A DNA stretch of 32,627 nucleotides from CAYJAZ01 sp964371865 (GTDB taxonomy: Bacteria > Desulfobacterota > Desulfovibrionia > Desulfovibrionales > Desulfovibrionaceae), in contig CAYJOR010000029.1 of the NCBI GenBank assembly GCA_964371865.1, positions 1 to 32,627 on the forward strand, written 5' to 3'. The notes under the pieces are model-generated. The model was not told where the DNA came from. It ran no database searches and saw nothing but the letters and a program-made list of their open reading frames with translations. Every line of letters starts with the position of its first letter. Position 1 is the first letter of the stretch. Positions 1 to 8,526 of the stretch are shown in pieces. The position numbers and the translations under genes are program-made.

Positions 1-692
1 ACAACAGCAGAAGTTGTTGCATTTCCAACAGCTTGTGGGCCTTTGCTATCTTTTCTCATATGTACATTATAGCCCTGATAACAAGAAACAAAAACTACTA
101 TCAAGCCAAAAACGAATGCCTTAATAAATGTGCTTGTTACATCATTCATACGAACAGATGACTCAATACCGGCAAAATATGTTCCTTCATTCAGTGGCAA
201 AAGCACACATGCAGAAAGATATCCACCAAAGAGTCCAACTACATTAAAAATTGCCGTCAAAAAAGGGAAAACAACTATAGATGCCAACACCCTAGGTGTT
301 ACCAAATATCCAAGTGGGTTAATGTCCATTACTTCAAGAGCATCAACTTGATCAGAAATACGCATTACACCGATTTCTGCTGTCATTGCAGATCCGGCTC
401 TACCGGCTAGCATTATAGCGGTAAGAGTAGGTGCAAGTTCACGTATAAGTGACAGCGAAAGCAAAGAACCAAGCATCGCTTCAGCTCCAAACAAGCTCAT
501 TGCATAGTAAGATTGTAGACCGAGCACAAGACCTGTAAATAAGCTGATTAAACATATTAAAAACAGTGACTGTGAGCCTATTATGTATATTTGATGAAAC
601 GTCTTGGAGCAAAGTTTATTTACTTTTGTGATAAGCATACACGAACGCAAGCAAAACAAGGCCCAAATTCCAAACTTATTGATAATATTCAA
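1..692 (-). CDS. mlaE: MlaE/YrbE-family ABC transporter permease, 3' end cut by the window
   Basis: Inner-membrane permease of an Mla-type lipid transport system, which in Gram-negative bacteria moves phospholipids between the inner and outer membranes. About 230 codons are visible of a usual length near 260, so the C-terminus lies outside the window. The translation has the family hallmarks: the ELAPTLTAIMLAGRAGSAMTA stretch, then IGVMRISDQVDALEVM, then PLGYLVTPRVLAS, with several hydrophobic segments. I chose a TTG start at 692-690 because a stop codon lies immediately upstream in frame, a GAGG motif sits about nine bases before it, and a promoter lies just beyond. The next in-frame ATG is at 638-636. 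MlaF and MlaD partners would be expected beyond position 1 but cannot be seen. Confidence 0.9.
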   Translation of the reverse strand, partial: MNIINKFGIWALFCLRSCMLITKVNKLCSKTFHQIYIIGSQSLFLICLISLFTGLVLGLQSYYAMSLFGAEAMLGSLLSLSLIRELAPTLTAIMLAGRAGSAMTAEIGVMRISDQVDALEVMDINPLGYLVTPRVLASIVVFPFLTAIFNVVGLFGGYLSACVLLPLNEGTYFAGIESSVRMNDVTSTFIKAFVFGLIVVFVSCYQGYNVHMRKDSKGPQAVGNATTSAV

Positions 693-724
693 CTAAATAA
701 ACCTCAAAAATTCATGTCGTAGTA

Positions 725-753
725 ACTATAAATGACTTCTTTTTTCATTGCAA
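725..753 (-). promoter_or_regulatory. Sigma-70-like promoter for mlaE
   Basis: On the minus strand, TTGCAA (753-748) and TATAGT (730-725) are separated by exactly 17 bases. The -10 matches five of six consensus positions and the -35 four of six. Transcription would start near 718, about 26 bases before the TTG start codon, leaving room for the GAGG motif. Confidence 0.5.
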
Positions 754-780
754 GGATTTTTTATTGAATCAAATTCGAGC

Positions 781-830
781 TGTTTAAAAATAAAGAGGAA
801 AACTACAAATCAAATTCTATAGTTTCCCTC
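781..830 (-). terminator. Intrinsic terminator after the 203-residue gene
   Basis: Arms 795-805 and 820-830 pair over 11 bases with one mismatch (GAGGAAAACTA against TAGTTTCCCTC) around a 14-base loop. Read on the minus strand, the hairpin is followed by TTTATTTTT. It begins 22 bases after the stop codon of the 853-1464 gene. The arms resemble the longer hairpins at 21808, 27248 and 32465, so it may be a shorter relative of them. Confidence 0.6.
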
Positions 831-852
831 ACGTTTTCACCAAAAAATATTA

Positions 853-1464
853 TTAAGCTATATTTTGCATTCTTTGATAAGATTTATGTGCATTATCTCT
901 GTATCTTGCCTGTTGAAATGATTCTGCATTGTCAATAGGTTGGAGTGCTATCGAGCTTTCTGCAAATGGGATATAGTTCGCACTTTGCGCTTGAGATTGC
1001 GTTACTCCAATTGCGCCCTCTTGTTGTAAAGTAGGGTTAACATTCATCATTAAACCTACTGTATTAAGAATAGGTTGAGCCGACAAATCATTTCCTAATG
1101 TTGTTTTTTCTGTAAATTCTGCTACTTTAGAAGAATTACTTTTTTCAAACCCTCTACTATAGGTATCCGGAAGAGAATTTGACTGATTTGGCATTGCAGT
1201 AAATTTAGAATTTTTAGCTTTATTTTCAGGCAACTCCGCTAAAAACGCTTTCATTTCTTCTGATAAAATAATCCCTGTAGAGTCAGTTCCCTTTTGCTGT
1301 ATATAATTTGAATTTTTCTCTGTAATATTGGACGCTTGACTACTATCAGTCGCGGGCATACTAAAAGGAATTTCATTTTCTTTAATTGTACGCACAGGAA
1401 GAACTGGAGGAGAAAAGACGCCTCTTCCAAGTGAATATTGATTATCTAGTGCTGAAATTGACAT
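853..1464 (-). CDS. Uncharacterised soluble protein, 203 residues
   Basis: I do not recognise the family. The protein is polar and rich in Ser, Asn and Gln. It has no signal peptide and no membrane segment. Much of the middle looks low in order, and the C-terminal quarter is a Gln/Ala/Arg-rich stretch ending in RMQNIA. The gene looks real: a GGAG ribosome-binding motif lies five bases before the ATG, an intrinsic terminator follows the stop, and codon use resembles the neighbours. Its upstream region carries a sequence close to the flagellar sigma-28 promoter, so a motility- or chemotaxis-linked role is possible. That is inference from the promoter only; no flagellar gene is in the window. 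Confidence 0.7.
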   Translation of the reverse strand: MSISALDNQYSLGRGVFSPPVLPVRTIKENEIPFSMPATDSSQASNITEKNSNYIQQKGTDSTGIILSEEMKAFLAELPENKAKNSKFTAMPNQSNSLPDTYSRGFEKSNSSKVAEFTEKTTLGNDLSAQPILNTVGLMMNVNPTLQQEGAIGVTQSQAQSANYIPFAESSIALQPIDNAESFQQARYRDNAHKSYQRMQNIA

Positions 1465-1507
1465 AACAACTCCATTTTTTTACTTTAATAATAGCCTTCT
1501 AGTAGGC

Positions 1508-1534
1508 TCATCGACACAATTATAAATATCTTTA
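1508..1534 (-). promoter_or_regulatory. Sigma-28 (FliA)-like promoter
   Basis: Minus strand: TAAAGATA (1534-1527), an 11-base spacer, then GTCGATGA (1515-1508). The enterobacterial sigma-28 consensus is TAAAGTTT, 11 bases, GCCGATAA. Spacing is exact and six of the eight -10 bases match, including the CGAT core. The start site would be near 1500, about 36 bases before the ATG at 1464. No good sigma-70 alternative at proper spacing was found for this gene. Confidence 0.45.
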
Positions 1535-1624
1535 GGGCAATGTATGATTTTTTTCCTTCATAACGTGTTTTATACAGTTGAATTGAAATAACTTGCCTTA
1601 AAGCACACAAATGAAAATCAATCT

Positions 1625-1653
1625 TTGACAGATAACTAAAGTGTGTTTATACT
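1625..1653 (+). promoter_or_regulatory. Near-consensus sigma-70 promoter of the thiE-proB-priA run
   Basis: TTGACA (1625-1630, perfect) is followed by 17 bases and TATACT (1648-1653, five of six). Transcription would start near 1660. This places the in-frame codons between 1641 and 1660 inside the promoter and supports the ATG at 1683 as the thiE start. The leader is only about 23 bases, too short for a TPP riboswitch. Confidence 0.75.
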
Positions 1654-1682
1654 GTATCTATGGATTATGTGAGGAGATTTTT

Positions 1683-2414
1683 ATGATTTTGCGTTCAGCC
1701 GCAGATTATTCGCTTTATTTGGTAACAGATACAGGACTTTGTCGTGGAAGAGAACTTATAGATGTTACTCTTCAAGCTGTTCAAGGTGGTGTTACCATTG
1801 TGCAATTGCGTGAAAAAAATATTTCAACTCGTGATTTTGTTGATCTGGCAAGAGCAATGAAGTCTGCGCTAAACGATTTTCAAGTCCCTCTAATAATTAA
1901 TGATAGAGTTGATGTTATGGCAGCAACCATGGCAGACGGGATTCATGTTGGTCAAAAAGATATGCACCCGTATGATGTGCGTCAACTTCTTGGAAATAAG
2001 TGTATAGTTGGTCTTACAGTAAATAATTTTTCTCAGTTAGATGAATCAAGTGATTTCGATATTGACTACATAGGTTTAGGCCCGATTTTTCCGACTACAA
2101 CCAAGGAAAATCCGGCTCCTGTACTAGGTGTTGGGGCAATAGCAAGGGCACGCTTTTCCACAACAAAATCAATAGTAGCAATTGGCGGAATTACTGAAAA
2201 TAATGCTGAGGAAGTGTATAGAGCAGGAGTTGACGGAATAGCTGTTGTGTCCGCTATTTGCTCTGCTGAAAATCCACAACAAGCAGCTAGAAAGTTTAGA
2301 GAATTACAGCTAAAACCTCTTATAGAGAATACTAGCTTATTCTATAAAGATAACTTTGAAACTAGAAACACTGAAACACTTGTGACTTCAGCACAAGATA
2401 ATAAAATTCAATAA
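1683..2414 (+). CDS. thiE: Thiamine-phosphate synthase
   Basis: Joins hydroxymethylpyrimidine pyrophosphate to the thiazole phosphate to give thiamine phosphate, in the cytoplasm. The 243-residue TIM-barrel protein shows QLREK (41-45), the ND pair at 73-74, DGIHVGQKDM near 85-94, the GLGPIFPTTTK loop, and the glycine-rich VAIGGITENN phosphate-binding end. I chose the ATG at 1683 because GAGGAG lies just before it and the promoter covers the longer reading's first codons. A tail of roughly 30 polar residues after the barrel is longer than usual (the family is about 210) and has no recognisable motif. No other thiamine gene and no TPP riboswitch accompany it. Confidence 0.93.
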   Translation: MILRSAADYSLYLVTDTGLCRGRELIDVTLQAVQGGVTIVQLREKNISTRDFVDLARAMKSALNDFQVPLIINDRVDVMAATMADGIHVGQKDMHPYDVRQLLGNKCIVGLTVNNFSQLDESSDFDIDYIGLGPIFPTTTKENPAPVLGVGAIARARFSTTKSIVAIGGITENNAEEVYRAGVDGIAVVSAICSAENPQQAARKFRELQLKPLIENTSLFYKDNFETRNTETLVTSAQDNKIQ

Positions 2415-2429
2415 AAAAAGAGATCTAAA

Positions 2430-2804
2430 ATGATAGTTTATAGAAATTCCGGTTCTATTTGGCAAACAATTTTGCTTATTATAATCCTTGTCGGTTTACT
2501 TGTAGCAGGCTTTTACCTTTTTATTGCTCTTTTCCCTCTTATCGTTGCACTTGTACTCTATATTTGGTATAGAGTACGAAAAAAAATGAAAGAATTTGAA
2601 AAGGCTCGTGCGCAGTATCAAGAGAATCCATATGAAAATAATTTTCAACAGTTTAGGTCAGTTCACTATACATACACTGACAATGAAAATAATCAATCAA
2701 GTTCAAGCGATACTTCAAATCCAGAACAAGGCACTACAAAAGAGCATGACCCTGTGATTTATGATATTACACCAGAAAACTATAGCGTAGAAGAAAAGAA
2801 GTAA
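2430..2804 (+). CDS. Small membrane protein of unknown function
   Basis: A 124-residue protein. Residues 10-47 are strongly hydrophobic, either one long or two closely spaced membrane segments. A basic stretch (YRVRKKMKEFEKAR) follows, then a polar, disordered-looking Asn/Ser/Glu tail. By the positive-inside rule the tail is probably cytoplasmic. It lies 15 bases after thiE and 9 bases before proB, so it is almost certainly cotranscribed with them. A purine-rich AAAAAGAG stretch before the ATG may serve as ribosome-binding site. I recognise no domain, and the position suggests no specific role in thiamine or proline synthesis. Confidence 0.75.
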   Translation: MIVYRNSGSIWQTILLIIILVGLLVAGFYLFIALFPLIVALVLYIWYRVRKKMKEFEKARAQYQENPYENNFQQFRSVHYTYTDNENNQSSSSDTSNPEQGTTKEHDPVIYDITPENYSVEEKK

Positions 2805-2813
2805 GTTAATACT

Positions 2814-3977
2814 ATGGAAATTTGGCAAAAAGAAAAAGAAGAGTGTTTATTAAATGCACGCACAATTGTGATTAAAGTTGGTTCAGCAGTTTTAACAAAC
2901 AAAGATGGATTAAATTTTCCAGTCTTAGAGAATATTGTTGAACAAATTTCAACGCTTGTAAAATCTGGAAAAAGAGTAGTTTTTGTTTCATCAGGTGCAG
3001 TTGCTGCCGGAAGAGCAGCTTTGCGTGGCTTTGATACTGACGAAAGCTTTCTTGAAGGACTCTCAGGAAAGCAAGCTGCTGCTGCAATTGGTCAAGGTAA
3101 ACTTGTACATGTTTATGATGAAATGTTTGCTAAACATTCACTATTATCAGCGCAAGTTCTTCTAACTCGCGATGACTTCAAAAACCGTGAACGATTTCTT
3201 AACGCTCGAAATACGTTAACAAAATTACTTGATATGAAGGTAATTCCAATTGTTAATGAAAATGACACTGTCGCTGTTCATGAATTAAAATTTGGTGATA
3301 ACGACGCTCTTGCATCTTATATTTTAAATGCTGTAGAGGGCTCGCTTTCCATTAATCTCACTTCTACAGCAGGCGTTCTTTCTAAAAATCCACTTGACTG
3401 TCCAGAAGATGAAATAATTCCAATTATGCACTGTATTTCTGAGATAGAACACCTTGATATTGATGCACTTTGTGGCGGAAAAACAAGCGTTGGAACCGGA
3501 GGCATGCACTCAAAGCTTCTTTCAGCTCGACGCGCAGCACAAATTAGCGTACCAACTTATATTTTACCTGGAAAAGAAAAAGATATTATATTAAAGGCTC
3601 TTGCAGGTGAACAATTAGGAACTTGGATTGCTCCTTCCGATAAACAGATATCACGTAAAAAATATTGGTTAGCATATAAAACTGCTCCTACAGGAAGTAT
3701 TTTTGTTGATGAAGGCGCAGCTAATGCCTTGCTTGAAAAAGGAAAATCTCTTTTGCCGGCAGGCATCACCAAAATTGAGGGCGACTTCAAAGAAGGTGAT
3801 TTAGTAAGAGTTATCTACTCTAACAATTCATTTGCTGTAGGGCTTATAAACTATTCAAGTGACGACATGAAAAAAATTGCTGGAAAGAAAAGATTTGAAG
3901 TAGCTGCAATTTTAGGAAATGCGCACTATCCTGAAGTAATTCACAGAGATAACATGCTTTTAAATGCAGCGGTTTAA
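2814..3977 (+). CDS. proB: Glutamate 5-kinase with C-terminal PUA domain
   Basis: Phosphorylates glutamate to glutamyl 5-phosphate, the first and feedback-controlled step of proline synthesis. The 387 residues are the normal full length. The amino-acid kinase domain begins with VIKVGSAVLT and carries VSSGAVAAGRAAL, NENDTVAV and FGDNDALAS, followed by the GTGGM nucleotide-binding loop. The last hundred residues are the PUA domain, with SLLPAGITKIEGDFKEGDLV. The start lies nine bases after the preceding gene, with only a weak purine-rich ribosome-binding signal, so translational coupling is likely. The 3' end overlaps the first codons of priA. The partner gene proA is not in the window. Confidence 0.95.
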   Translation: MEIWQKEKEECLLNARTIVIKVGSAVLTNKDGLNFPVLENIVEQISTLVKSGKRVVFVSSGAVAAGRAALRGFDTDESFLEGLSGKQAAAAIGQGKLVHVYDEMFAKHSLLSAQVLLTRDDFKNRERFLNARNTLTKLLDMKVIPIVNENDTVAVHELKFGDNDALASYILNAVEGSLSINLTSTAGVLSKNPLDCPEDEIIPIMHCISEIEHLDIDALCGGKTSVGTGGMHSKLLSARRAAQISVPTYILPGKEKDIILKALAGEQLGTWIAPSDKQISRKKYWLAYKTAPTGSIFVDEGAANALLEKGKSLLPAGITKIEGDFKEGDLVRVIYSNNSFAVGLINYSSDDMKKIAGKKRFEVAAILGNAHYPEVIHRDNMLLNAAV

Positions 3978-6381
3978 AATGTATTGCAAGGTTGCACTTT
4001 TATCGCCTCCTTACAGTGAATTGACGTATGCAATTCCATCTTATATCTCTGAAGACATATTAAAAAAAGGTTTACGAGTCGCCATTCCTTTGGGTAATGG
4101 CGCTCTTCGTGTTGGTATAATTGTAGATTTAATGGAAAATCACGGTCTTGGTGAAAATGTATCCATTAAAGAAATTGTATGGTTACTTGAAAAAAATCCT
4201 CTCATAAATAAAGAAATTGTAGATCTCGTAGAAAGCCTTTCTGTAAGACAAGCTCAAAATAAAGCACAAATTTTTGCTAACATTTTACCACAAGCTCTTA
4301 GAACCACAGCAAAACTTAGATTAAAAGAATATAAAGACAACGCTAGACCTGTAAATCATACATTCAAATCTTTAAAGTCATATTCTCAATCAGAAGCCAG
4401 CATGTTGTTTGAAAAATATATAAACTCTAATGAAGTTGAACTTATTGAGTTACAACAAGAAAATGCTGAACATGAAATGTGCCGACTTGGAATGGATCCA
4501 CCTTGGAATATTCGTCCTACTGCACACAAGCAACGAGAAATATTAGAGTATTTATATGCTAATGGAGATTGTACTCGTAAAAGATTACAACAAAACCTTG
4601 GCGCAACTTCACTAGCACCACTTTCTACTCTTACAAAGTTAGGCATGATAAATATTGTTCCTTGCGAAGATGCAGAAGAGCAGGAAGAAGAAAAACTGCT
4701 TGCTCTTTTAGAGACAACTCTAATCGAATCTAAACCAATTTTTGAATTTTCTAATGAACAGCAAAAAGCAATAACTCTTGGAACTGAAGTTTTAGAAAAA
4801 GAAAAACCTGAACTTCGTCTTCTATATGGAATAACAGGTTCTGGTAAAACAGCCGTATACCTAGAACTTGCAAGACAAACTTTATTAAGAAGTAAAAGTG
4901 TATTTTTTCTTGCACCAGAAGTTGCTCTAGCATTAAAATTAAAAAAAGATGTAGAAAAATTCCTTCCAAATGTAAAAATACATTTTTCTCATGGCTATCA
5001 AACCCCTCAAAAAAGAGCTAAAAATTATAAAGAGATAGCTAATGAAGAACAAGCTTGTATTATCATTGGTACACGCTCTGCTCTTTTTCATGCTGTTAAA
5101 TTTGATGTTGGACTGATTGTTTTAGATGAAGAACACGATAGCTCCTACAAGCAAGATGAAAAGTTTTTTTATCATGCAAAAGAAATTGCATGGCATCGAG
5201 CTATCTATCATAAATCTTTGATGATTATTGGATCTGCTACTCCTGACATTAAAACTTTTTATGCTGTACAAGAAGGGCAAATCCCATGCGATTCCTTACC
5301 AGCTAGAGTTGGGGGCGGTAATCTTCCACAAATCGAACTTGTTGATATTTCACAATCATCAAAGCACGAACTTCTCACGGCTTACAGTCTTAACGCATTA
5401 AAAGAGTGTATAGAAAAAGATGAACAAGCAGTTATTCTTTTAAATAGAAGAGGTTATTCTCCAATTATGTACTGTCTTGATTGCAAGGAAGTACAACGCT
5501 GCCCTCATTGTTCAATAGCCATGACCTACCATAAAAAACGCAATATGCTTACTTGTCATTATTGTAATTACACGAGATTTTTTCCATCTCCTTGTACAAA
5601 GTGTAAAGGTTTGCACTATTTACCACTAGGTGATGGAACTGAAAAACTAGAAGAACAACTTTCATCTTTTATGCAAGAACACGGATTCGATAAAAAAATC
5701 CTTAGATTAGATAGAGATAGTACACGTCGACATGGAAGTATGGAAGAAATTCTTGCAAAGTTTTCACGTAAAGAAGCTTCAATTTTAGTTGGCACACAAA
5801 TGCTTTCTAAGGGGCACCATTTTCCACATGTATCTCTAGCTATAGTTGCAGATGCCGACCTTACACTTAATTTTCCTGATTATCGTGCTCCAGAACGAAC
5901 TTTTCAACTTTTAGTTCAGTCCGCCGGCAGGGCTGGTCGTGAACTTGAAAATGGAAGAGTTCTTATACAAACTCGCGATACAAGTCATTACTGTTGGCAA
6001 TATGTACAAAATCATGATTACGAAAAATTTTATGAATATGAAATTGCTCTAAGAAAAAAAAGACAATACCCACCATTCATAAAATTAGCTCTTATACGTA
6101 TATCTTTTCCTATGCAGATGGAAAATTTTTCAGAAGCACTTAATCAAATTACTAATCATTTAAAACAAAAGTCGAAAGATTTTAATGTACGTTTACTTGG
6201 TCCAGTAGCGTCACCAATTGCAATTATTCAAAATGTTAAACGTTATCAAGCTCTTATTAAATCTGGTGACTGGAAAGATATTCGTCAATTATTCCATTCA
6301 CTCCAAATAACAAAACAAGAAAATAACATACTGAAAGATGTACGTTTTCTTCTAGATATCGACCCTGTAAACATGTTATAA
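3964..6381 (+). CDS. priA: Primosomal replication-restart helicase PriA
   Basis: Superfamily 2 DNA helicase that recognises stalled forks and D-loops and reloads the replicative helicase. The 805-residue protein has the N-terminal DNA-binding region, Walker A GITGSGKT (289-296), Walker B DEEH from 388, and the eight-cysteine zinc module: C504/C507, C513/C516, C531/C534 and C544/C547. The later helicase motif LVQSAGRAGR follows. All zinc ligands are intact. The reading frame opens at 3964, overlapping proB by 14 bases. An in-frame ATG at 3979, two bases after the proB stop, is an equally good start, and neither has a clear ribosome-binding site, which suggests coupling to proB. Confidence 0.95.
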   Translation: MQRFKMYCKVALLSPPYSELTYAIPSYISEDILKKGLRVAIPLGNGALRVGIIVDLMENHGLGENVSIKEIVWLLEKNPLINKEIVDLVESLSVRQAQNKAQIFANILPQALRTTAKLRLKEYKDNARPVNHTFKSLKSYSQSEASMLFEKYINSNEVELIELQQENAEHEMCRLGMDPPWNIRPTAHKQREILEYLYANGDCTRKRLQQNLGATSLAPLSTLTKLGMINIVPCEDAEEQEEEKLLALLETTLIESKPIFEFSNEQQKAITLGTEVLEKEKPELRLLYGITGSGKTAVYLELARQTLLRSKSVFFLAPEVALALKLKKDVEKFLPNVKIHFSHGYQTPQKRAKNYKEIANEEQACIIIGTRSALFHAVKFDVGLIVLDEEHDSSYKQDEKFFYHAKEIAWHRAIYHKSLMIIGSATPDIKTFYAVQEGQIPCDSLPARVGGGNLPQIELVDISQSSKHELLTAYSLNALKECIEKDEQAVILLNRRGYSPIMYCLDCKEVQRCPHCSIAMTYHKKRNMLTCHYCNYTRFFPSPCTKCKGLHYLPLGDGTEKLEEQLSSFMQEHGFDKKILRLDRDSTRRHGSMEEILAKFSRKEASILVGTQMLSKGHHFPHVSLAIVADADLTLNFPDYRAPERTFQLLVQSAGRAGRELENGRVLIQTRDTSHYCWQYVQNHDYEKFYEYEIALRKKRQYPPFIKLALIRISFPMQMENFSEALNQITNHLKQKSKDFNVRLLGPVASPIAIIQNVKRYQALIKSGDWKDIRQLFHSLQITKQENNILKDVRFLLDIDPVNML

Positions 6382-6395
6382 TAAAGGACTTTTCA

Positions 6396-6971
6396 ATGAA
6401 ATGGGTTTCCCATCAAGCCATGGCAGGTGCGGCATGGTTTGCTCTTAGTTTACCGCCCGATATGTTACCACCTTTACTTGTGGGAGCTGTTCTTCCTGAT
6501 ATGATTGATCACGCTTACGCAGGAACTGGGAAAAACAGGCAAGCTCGATTTAATAAAGTCCATAGAAAAGCTTCACATTTTTGGGGATTTTATGCTATAG
6601 GGCTTTTCGTATCTTGGATTATGGTACTTTATCCTGAAATTTGGAATGACATTGCTAAAAGTATATTTAGTAGCGATTTAATAGGTTCTTCTGCTTTTAG
6701 AGCCATACGCAACTACGGAAGTGAATCTCTTTTGATTCTTTTTGTTGGAGGATTAATCCATATTTTAGGTGATATGCTCACTGTAAGCGGAGTTCCTCTC
6801 TATCCAACATTTGGCTGGAAAAGAAAAATCACTCTGAACCTTTTTTCAACAGGTAGCAAAAAAGAATATCTGTTTACCGGAATACTTATTGCTCTTACTT
6901 TTGGCTTTGGCACACCGGAAGGTCAAAAATACATAAAATCGCTACTACGAGAACTCCCTAACTTACTCTAA
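6396..6971 (+). CDS. YdjM-like (DUF457) membrane-bound predicted metal-dependent hydrolase
   Basis: A 191-residue integral membrane protein of the DUF457 family, whose members are predicted inner-membrane hydrolases. Conserved polar residues lie at the edges of membrane segments: H6, the LPDMIDH motif (D35, D38, H39), HRKASH (56-61) and IHILGD in the second half, followed by the typical WP-like tail around TFGWKRKI. Four or so hydrophobic segments are visible. AAAGGA precedes the ATG at good spacing. It is the last gene of the thiE-proB-priA run, 14 bases after priA, and ends just before a strong terminator. Substrate is unknown. Confidence 0.8.
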   Translation: MKWVSHQAMAGAAWFALSLPPDMLPPLLVGAVLPDMIDHAYAGTGKNRQARFNKVHRKASHFWGFYAIGLFVSWIMVLYPEIWNDIAKSIFSSDLIGSSAFRAIRNYGSESLLILFVGGLIHILGDMLTVSGVPLYPTFGWKRKITLNLFSTGSKKEYLFTGILIALTFGFGTPEGQKYIKSLLRELPNLL

Positions 6972-6994
6972 TAGTAACTATAAATCCCATAGAA

Positions 6995-7027
6995 AAAAGC
7001 TTATCTCTTCATCAGAAATAAGCTTTT
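6995..7027. terminator. Bidirectional intrinsic terminator between convergent operons
   Basis: A perfect 10-base inverted repeat (6995-7004 with 7018-7027, core AAGCTTAT) has A-runs on its left and T-runs on its right, so it can end transcription in both directions. It sits 23 bases after the DUF457 gene and 4 bases before the pssA stop codon. Confidence 0.7.
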
Positions 7028-7031
7028 ATAT

Positions 7032-7808
7032 TTAATCTTGTGTTGTTTTTATAACTTTACGCGCTCTTAGTGGAACATAAACATAAGTATAACAAATTCC
7101 TATAATTATATAAACAAACATAATTAGGAAGATAAAAATATCTGGTCTTGAAAAGACTGCAATAAACACAAGAAACAGGCTTACCATTGTTCTAAATGGA
7201 TGCTTCTTTGCCCAATCAATTTCTTTGAAAGAATAATAACGTACTCTACTCACCATTAGCAAGGCTACCAAAGTAGATATAAAAAGCGTAAGAAGTGGAA
7301 TATTTACACCTAAACTCTCTGGAGCATGACTTATAAATAGAACAAATCCGGCTAAAGTACAGCCTGCAGCCGGGCTTGGAAGTCCTATAAAGAATCTATT
7401 TTGTGAGTGAGTAGATGATGCTGCAACATTAAATCTAGCAAGCCTTAGTGCTGCACAGGCCATAACAAGGAAAGCAACCCCTATTCCAAGTCTTCCATAA
7501 GCTTGCAAATGCCACGACCACACTAAAACTGCAGGAGCCGCACCAAATGCAACTAAGTCCGCCAAAGAGTCATACTGTACACCAAATTCACTTGAAGTGC
7601 CGGTTAAACGAGCAACTTTTCCATCTAATCCGTCCATAAAAGCAGAGAAGAAAATACAAAGAGCCGCTTGTGCGTGATAGCCTTCAAAAGAAAGTGTCAT
7701 ACACAAAAAGCCAAGAAAAAGTGAAGCTGATGTAAATAAATTAGGGAGGATATAAATTGCTCTCTTTCTCAGTGGTTTTTTTTCACTAGGAATTTGTAAA
7801 TCGCTCAT
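7032..7808 (-). CDS. pssA: CDP-diacylglycerol-serine O-phosphatidyltransferase
   Basis: Makes phosphatidylserine from CDP-diacylglycerol and serine at the cytoplasmic membrane. The CDP-alcohol phosphatidyltransferase signature is complete: D59, D62-G63, A66-R67, G76, D80 and D84. The 258-residue protein is largely hydrophobic, with about seven to eight membrane segments, as in the Gram-positive-like membrane type of PssA. GGGAG precedes the ATG. It lies 32 bases downstream of psd, its pathway partner, and is the last gene of the minus-strand rpmH cluster. Confidence 0.93.
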   Translation of the reverse strand: MSDLQIPSEKKPLRKRAIYILPNLFTSASLFLGFLCMTLSFEGYHAQAALCIFFSAFMDGLDGKVARLTGTSSEFGVQYDSLADLVAFGAAPAVLVWSWHLQAYGRLGIGVAFLVMACAALRLARFNVAASSTHSQNRFFIGLPSPAAGCTLAGFVLFISHAPESLGVNIPLLTLFISTLVALLMVSRVRYYSFKEIDWAKKHPFRTMVSLFLVFIAVFSRPDIFIFLIMFVYIIIGICYTYVYVPLRARKVIKTTQD

Positions 7809-7840
7809 ATATCGCTCCCTATATTTTATGTTTAGAATAA

Positions 7841-8518
7841 TTAGTCTTTTAGTTTAGCAAGAATTGTTTCACCCGCGTATACTTGTTCGCCTATTTTTAC
7901 AGAAGAAGTATAATCTTTAGGGATATATAAGTCAACTCTTGAACCAAATCTAATCATACCGAATCTTGCGCCACGGTCAAGGAGTGTATTTTCTTGAACT
8001 TTACATACAATTCTTCTTGCGATTAAGCCTGAAATTTGTACGAATGTCCAAGGGTTATTGTTTTCATCAACCATTTGATATGCGCAACGTTCATTATCTG
8101 TACTTGCTTTATCAAGAGCTGCATTCAAGAATAATCCAGGAAAATAAACGATTTTCTTTACAACACCGCTTACAGGAGCTCTGTTTACATGCACTGAAAA
8201 AACGTTCATGAAAACTGAAATACAAGTTTTTGTTTCGCCATCAATTGGGTCTACGCGATCTTCAATACGGATAATTTTTCCATCTGCCGGTGAAATTGCA
8301 ATATTCTCATCGGTAGAAGTTACTCTTTCAGGGTCTCTGAAAAAATGTAATGTAAAGAAAAATAATCCTAGAAAGATAACGGCCAAAAATTCCCAATCAA
8401 TTAATGCAAAAACTATAGTTGATAAAGCAAGAAGTATTAACATTGGATAGCCCTCGTGTGCTATTCCGTATGTACCTGCTTTTATATCGTTTTTATATAT
8501 TTTATTAGTATCGGACAT
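7841..8518 (-). CDS. psd: Phosphatidylserine decarboxylase proenzyme, short (PSD-A) type
   Basis: Converts phosphatidylserine to phosphatidylethanolamine using a pyruvoyl group formed by self-cleavage. The cleavage site is the G192-S193 bond within MIRFGSRVDLY. Other family motifs are SPADGK (76-81) and FSVHVNRAP (107-115). At 225 residues it is the short type common in deltaproteobacteria and archaea, with two hydrophobic N-terminal segments (about 26-58). AGGAG precedes the ATG. Only eight bases separate it from jag upstream, so the two are surely cotranscribed. With pssA it completes phosphatidylethanolamine synthesis from CDP-diacylglycerol. Confidence 0.95.
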   Translation of the reverse strand: MSDTNKIYKNDIKAGTYGIAHEGYPMLILLALSTIVFALIDWEFLAVIFLGLFFFTLHFFRDPERVTSTDENIAISPADGKIIRIEDRVDPIDGETKTCISVFMNVFSVHVNRAPVSGVVKKIVYFPGLFLNAALDKASTDNERCAYQMVDENNNPWTFVQISGLIARRIVCKVQENTLLDRGARFGMIRFGSRVDLYIPKDYTSSVKIGEQVYAGETILAKLKD

Positions 8519-8526
8519 AGTTACTC

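Noticed and set aside
130..351. 73-codon plus-strand frame near the left edge
   Set aside because: It is opposite the well-conserved MlaE permease sequence.
1465..1682. TPP riboswitch before thiE
   Set aside because: None of the conserved TPP aptamer segments is present, and the promoter leaves too short a leader.
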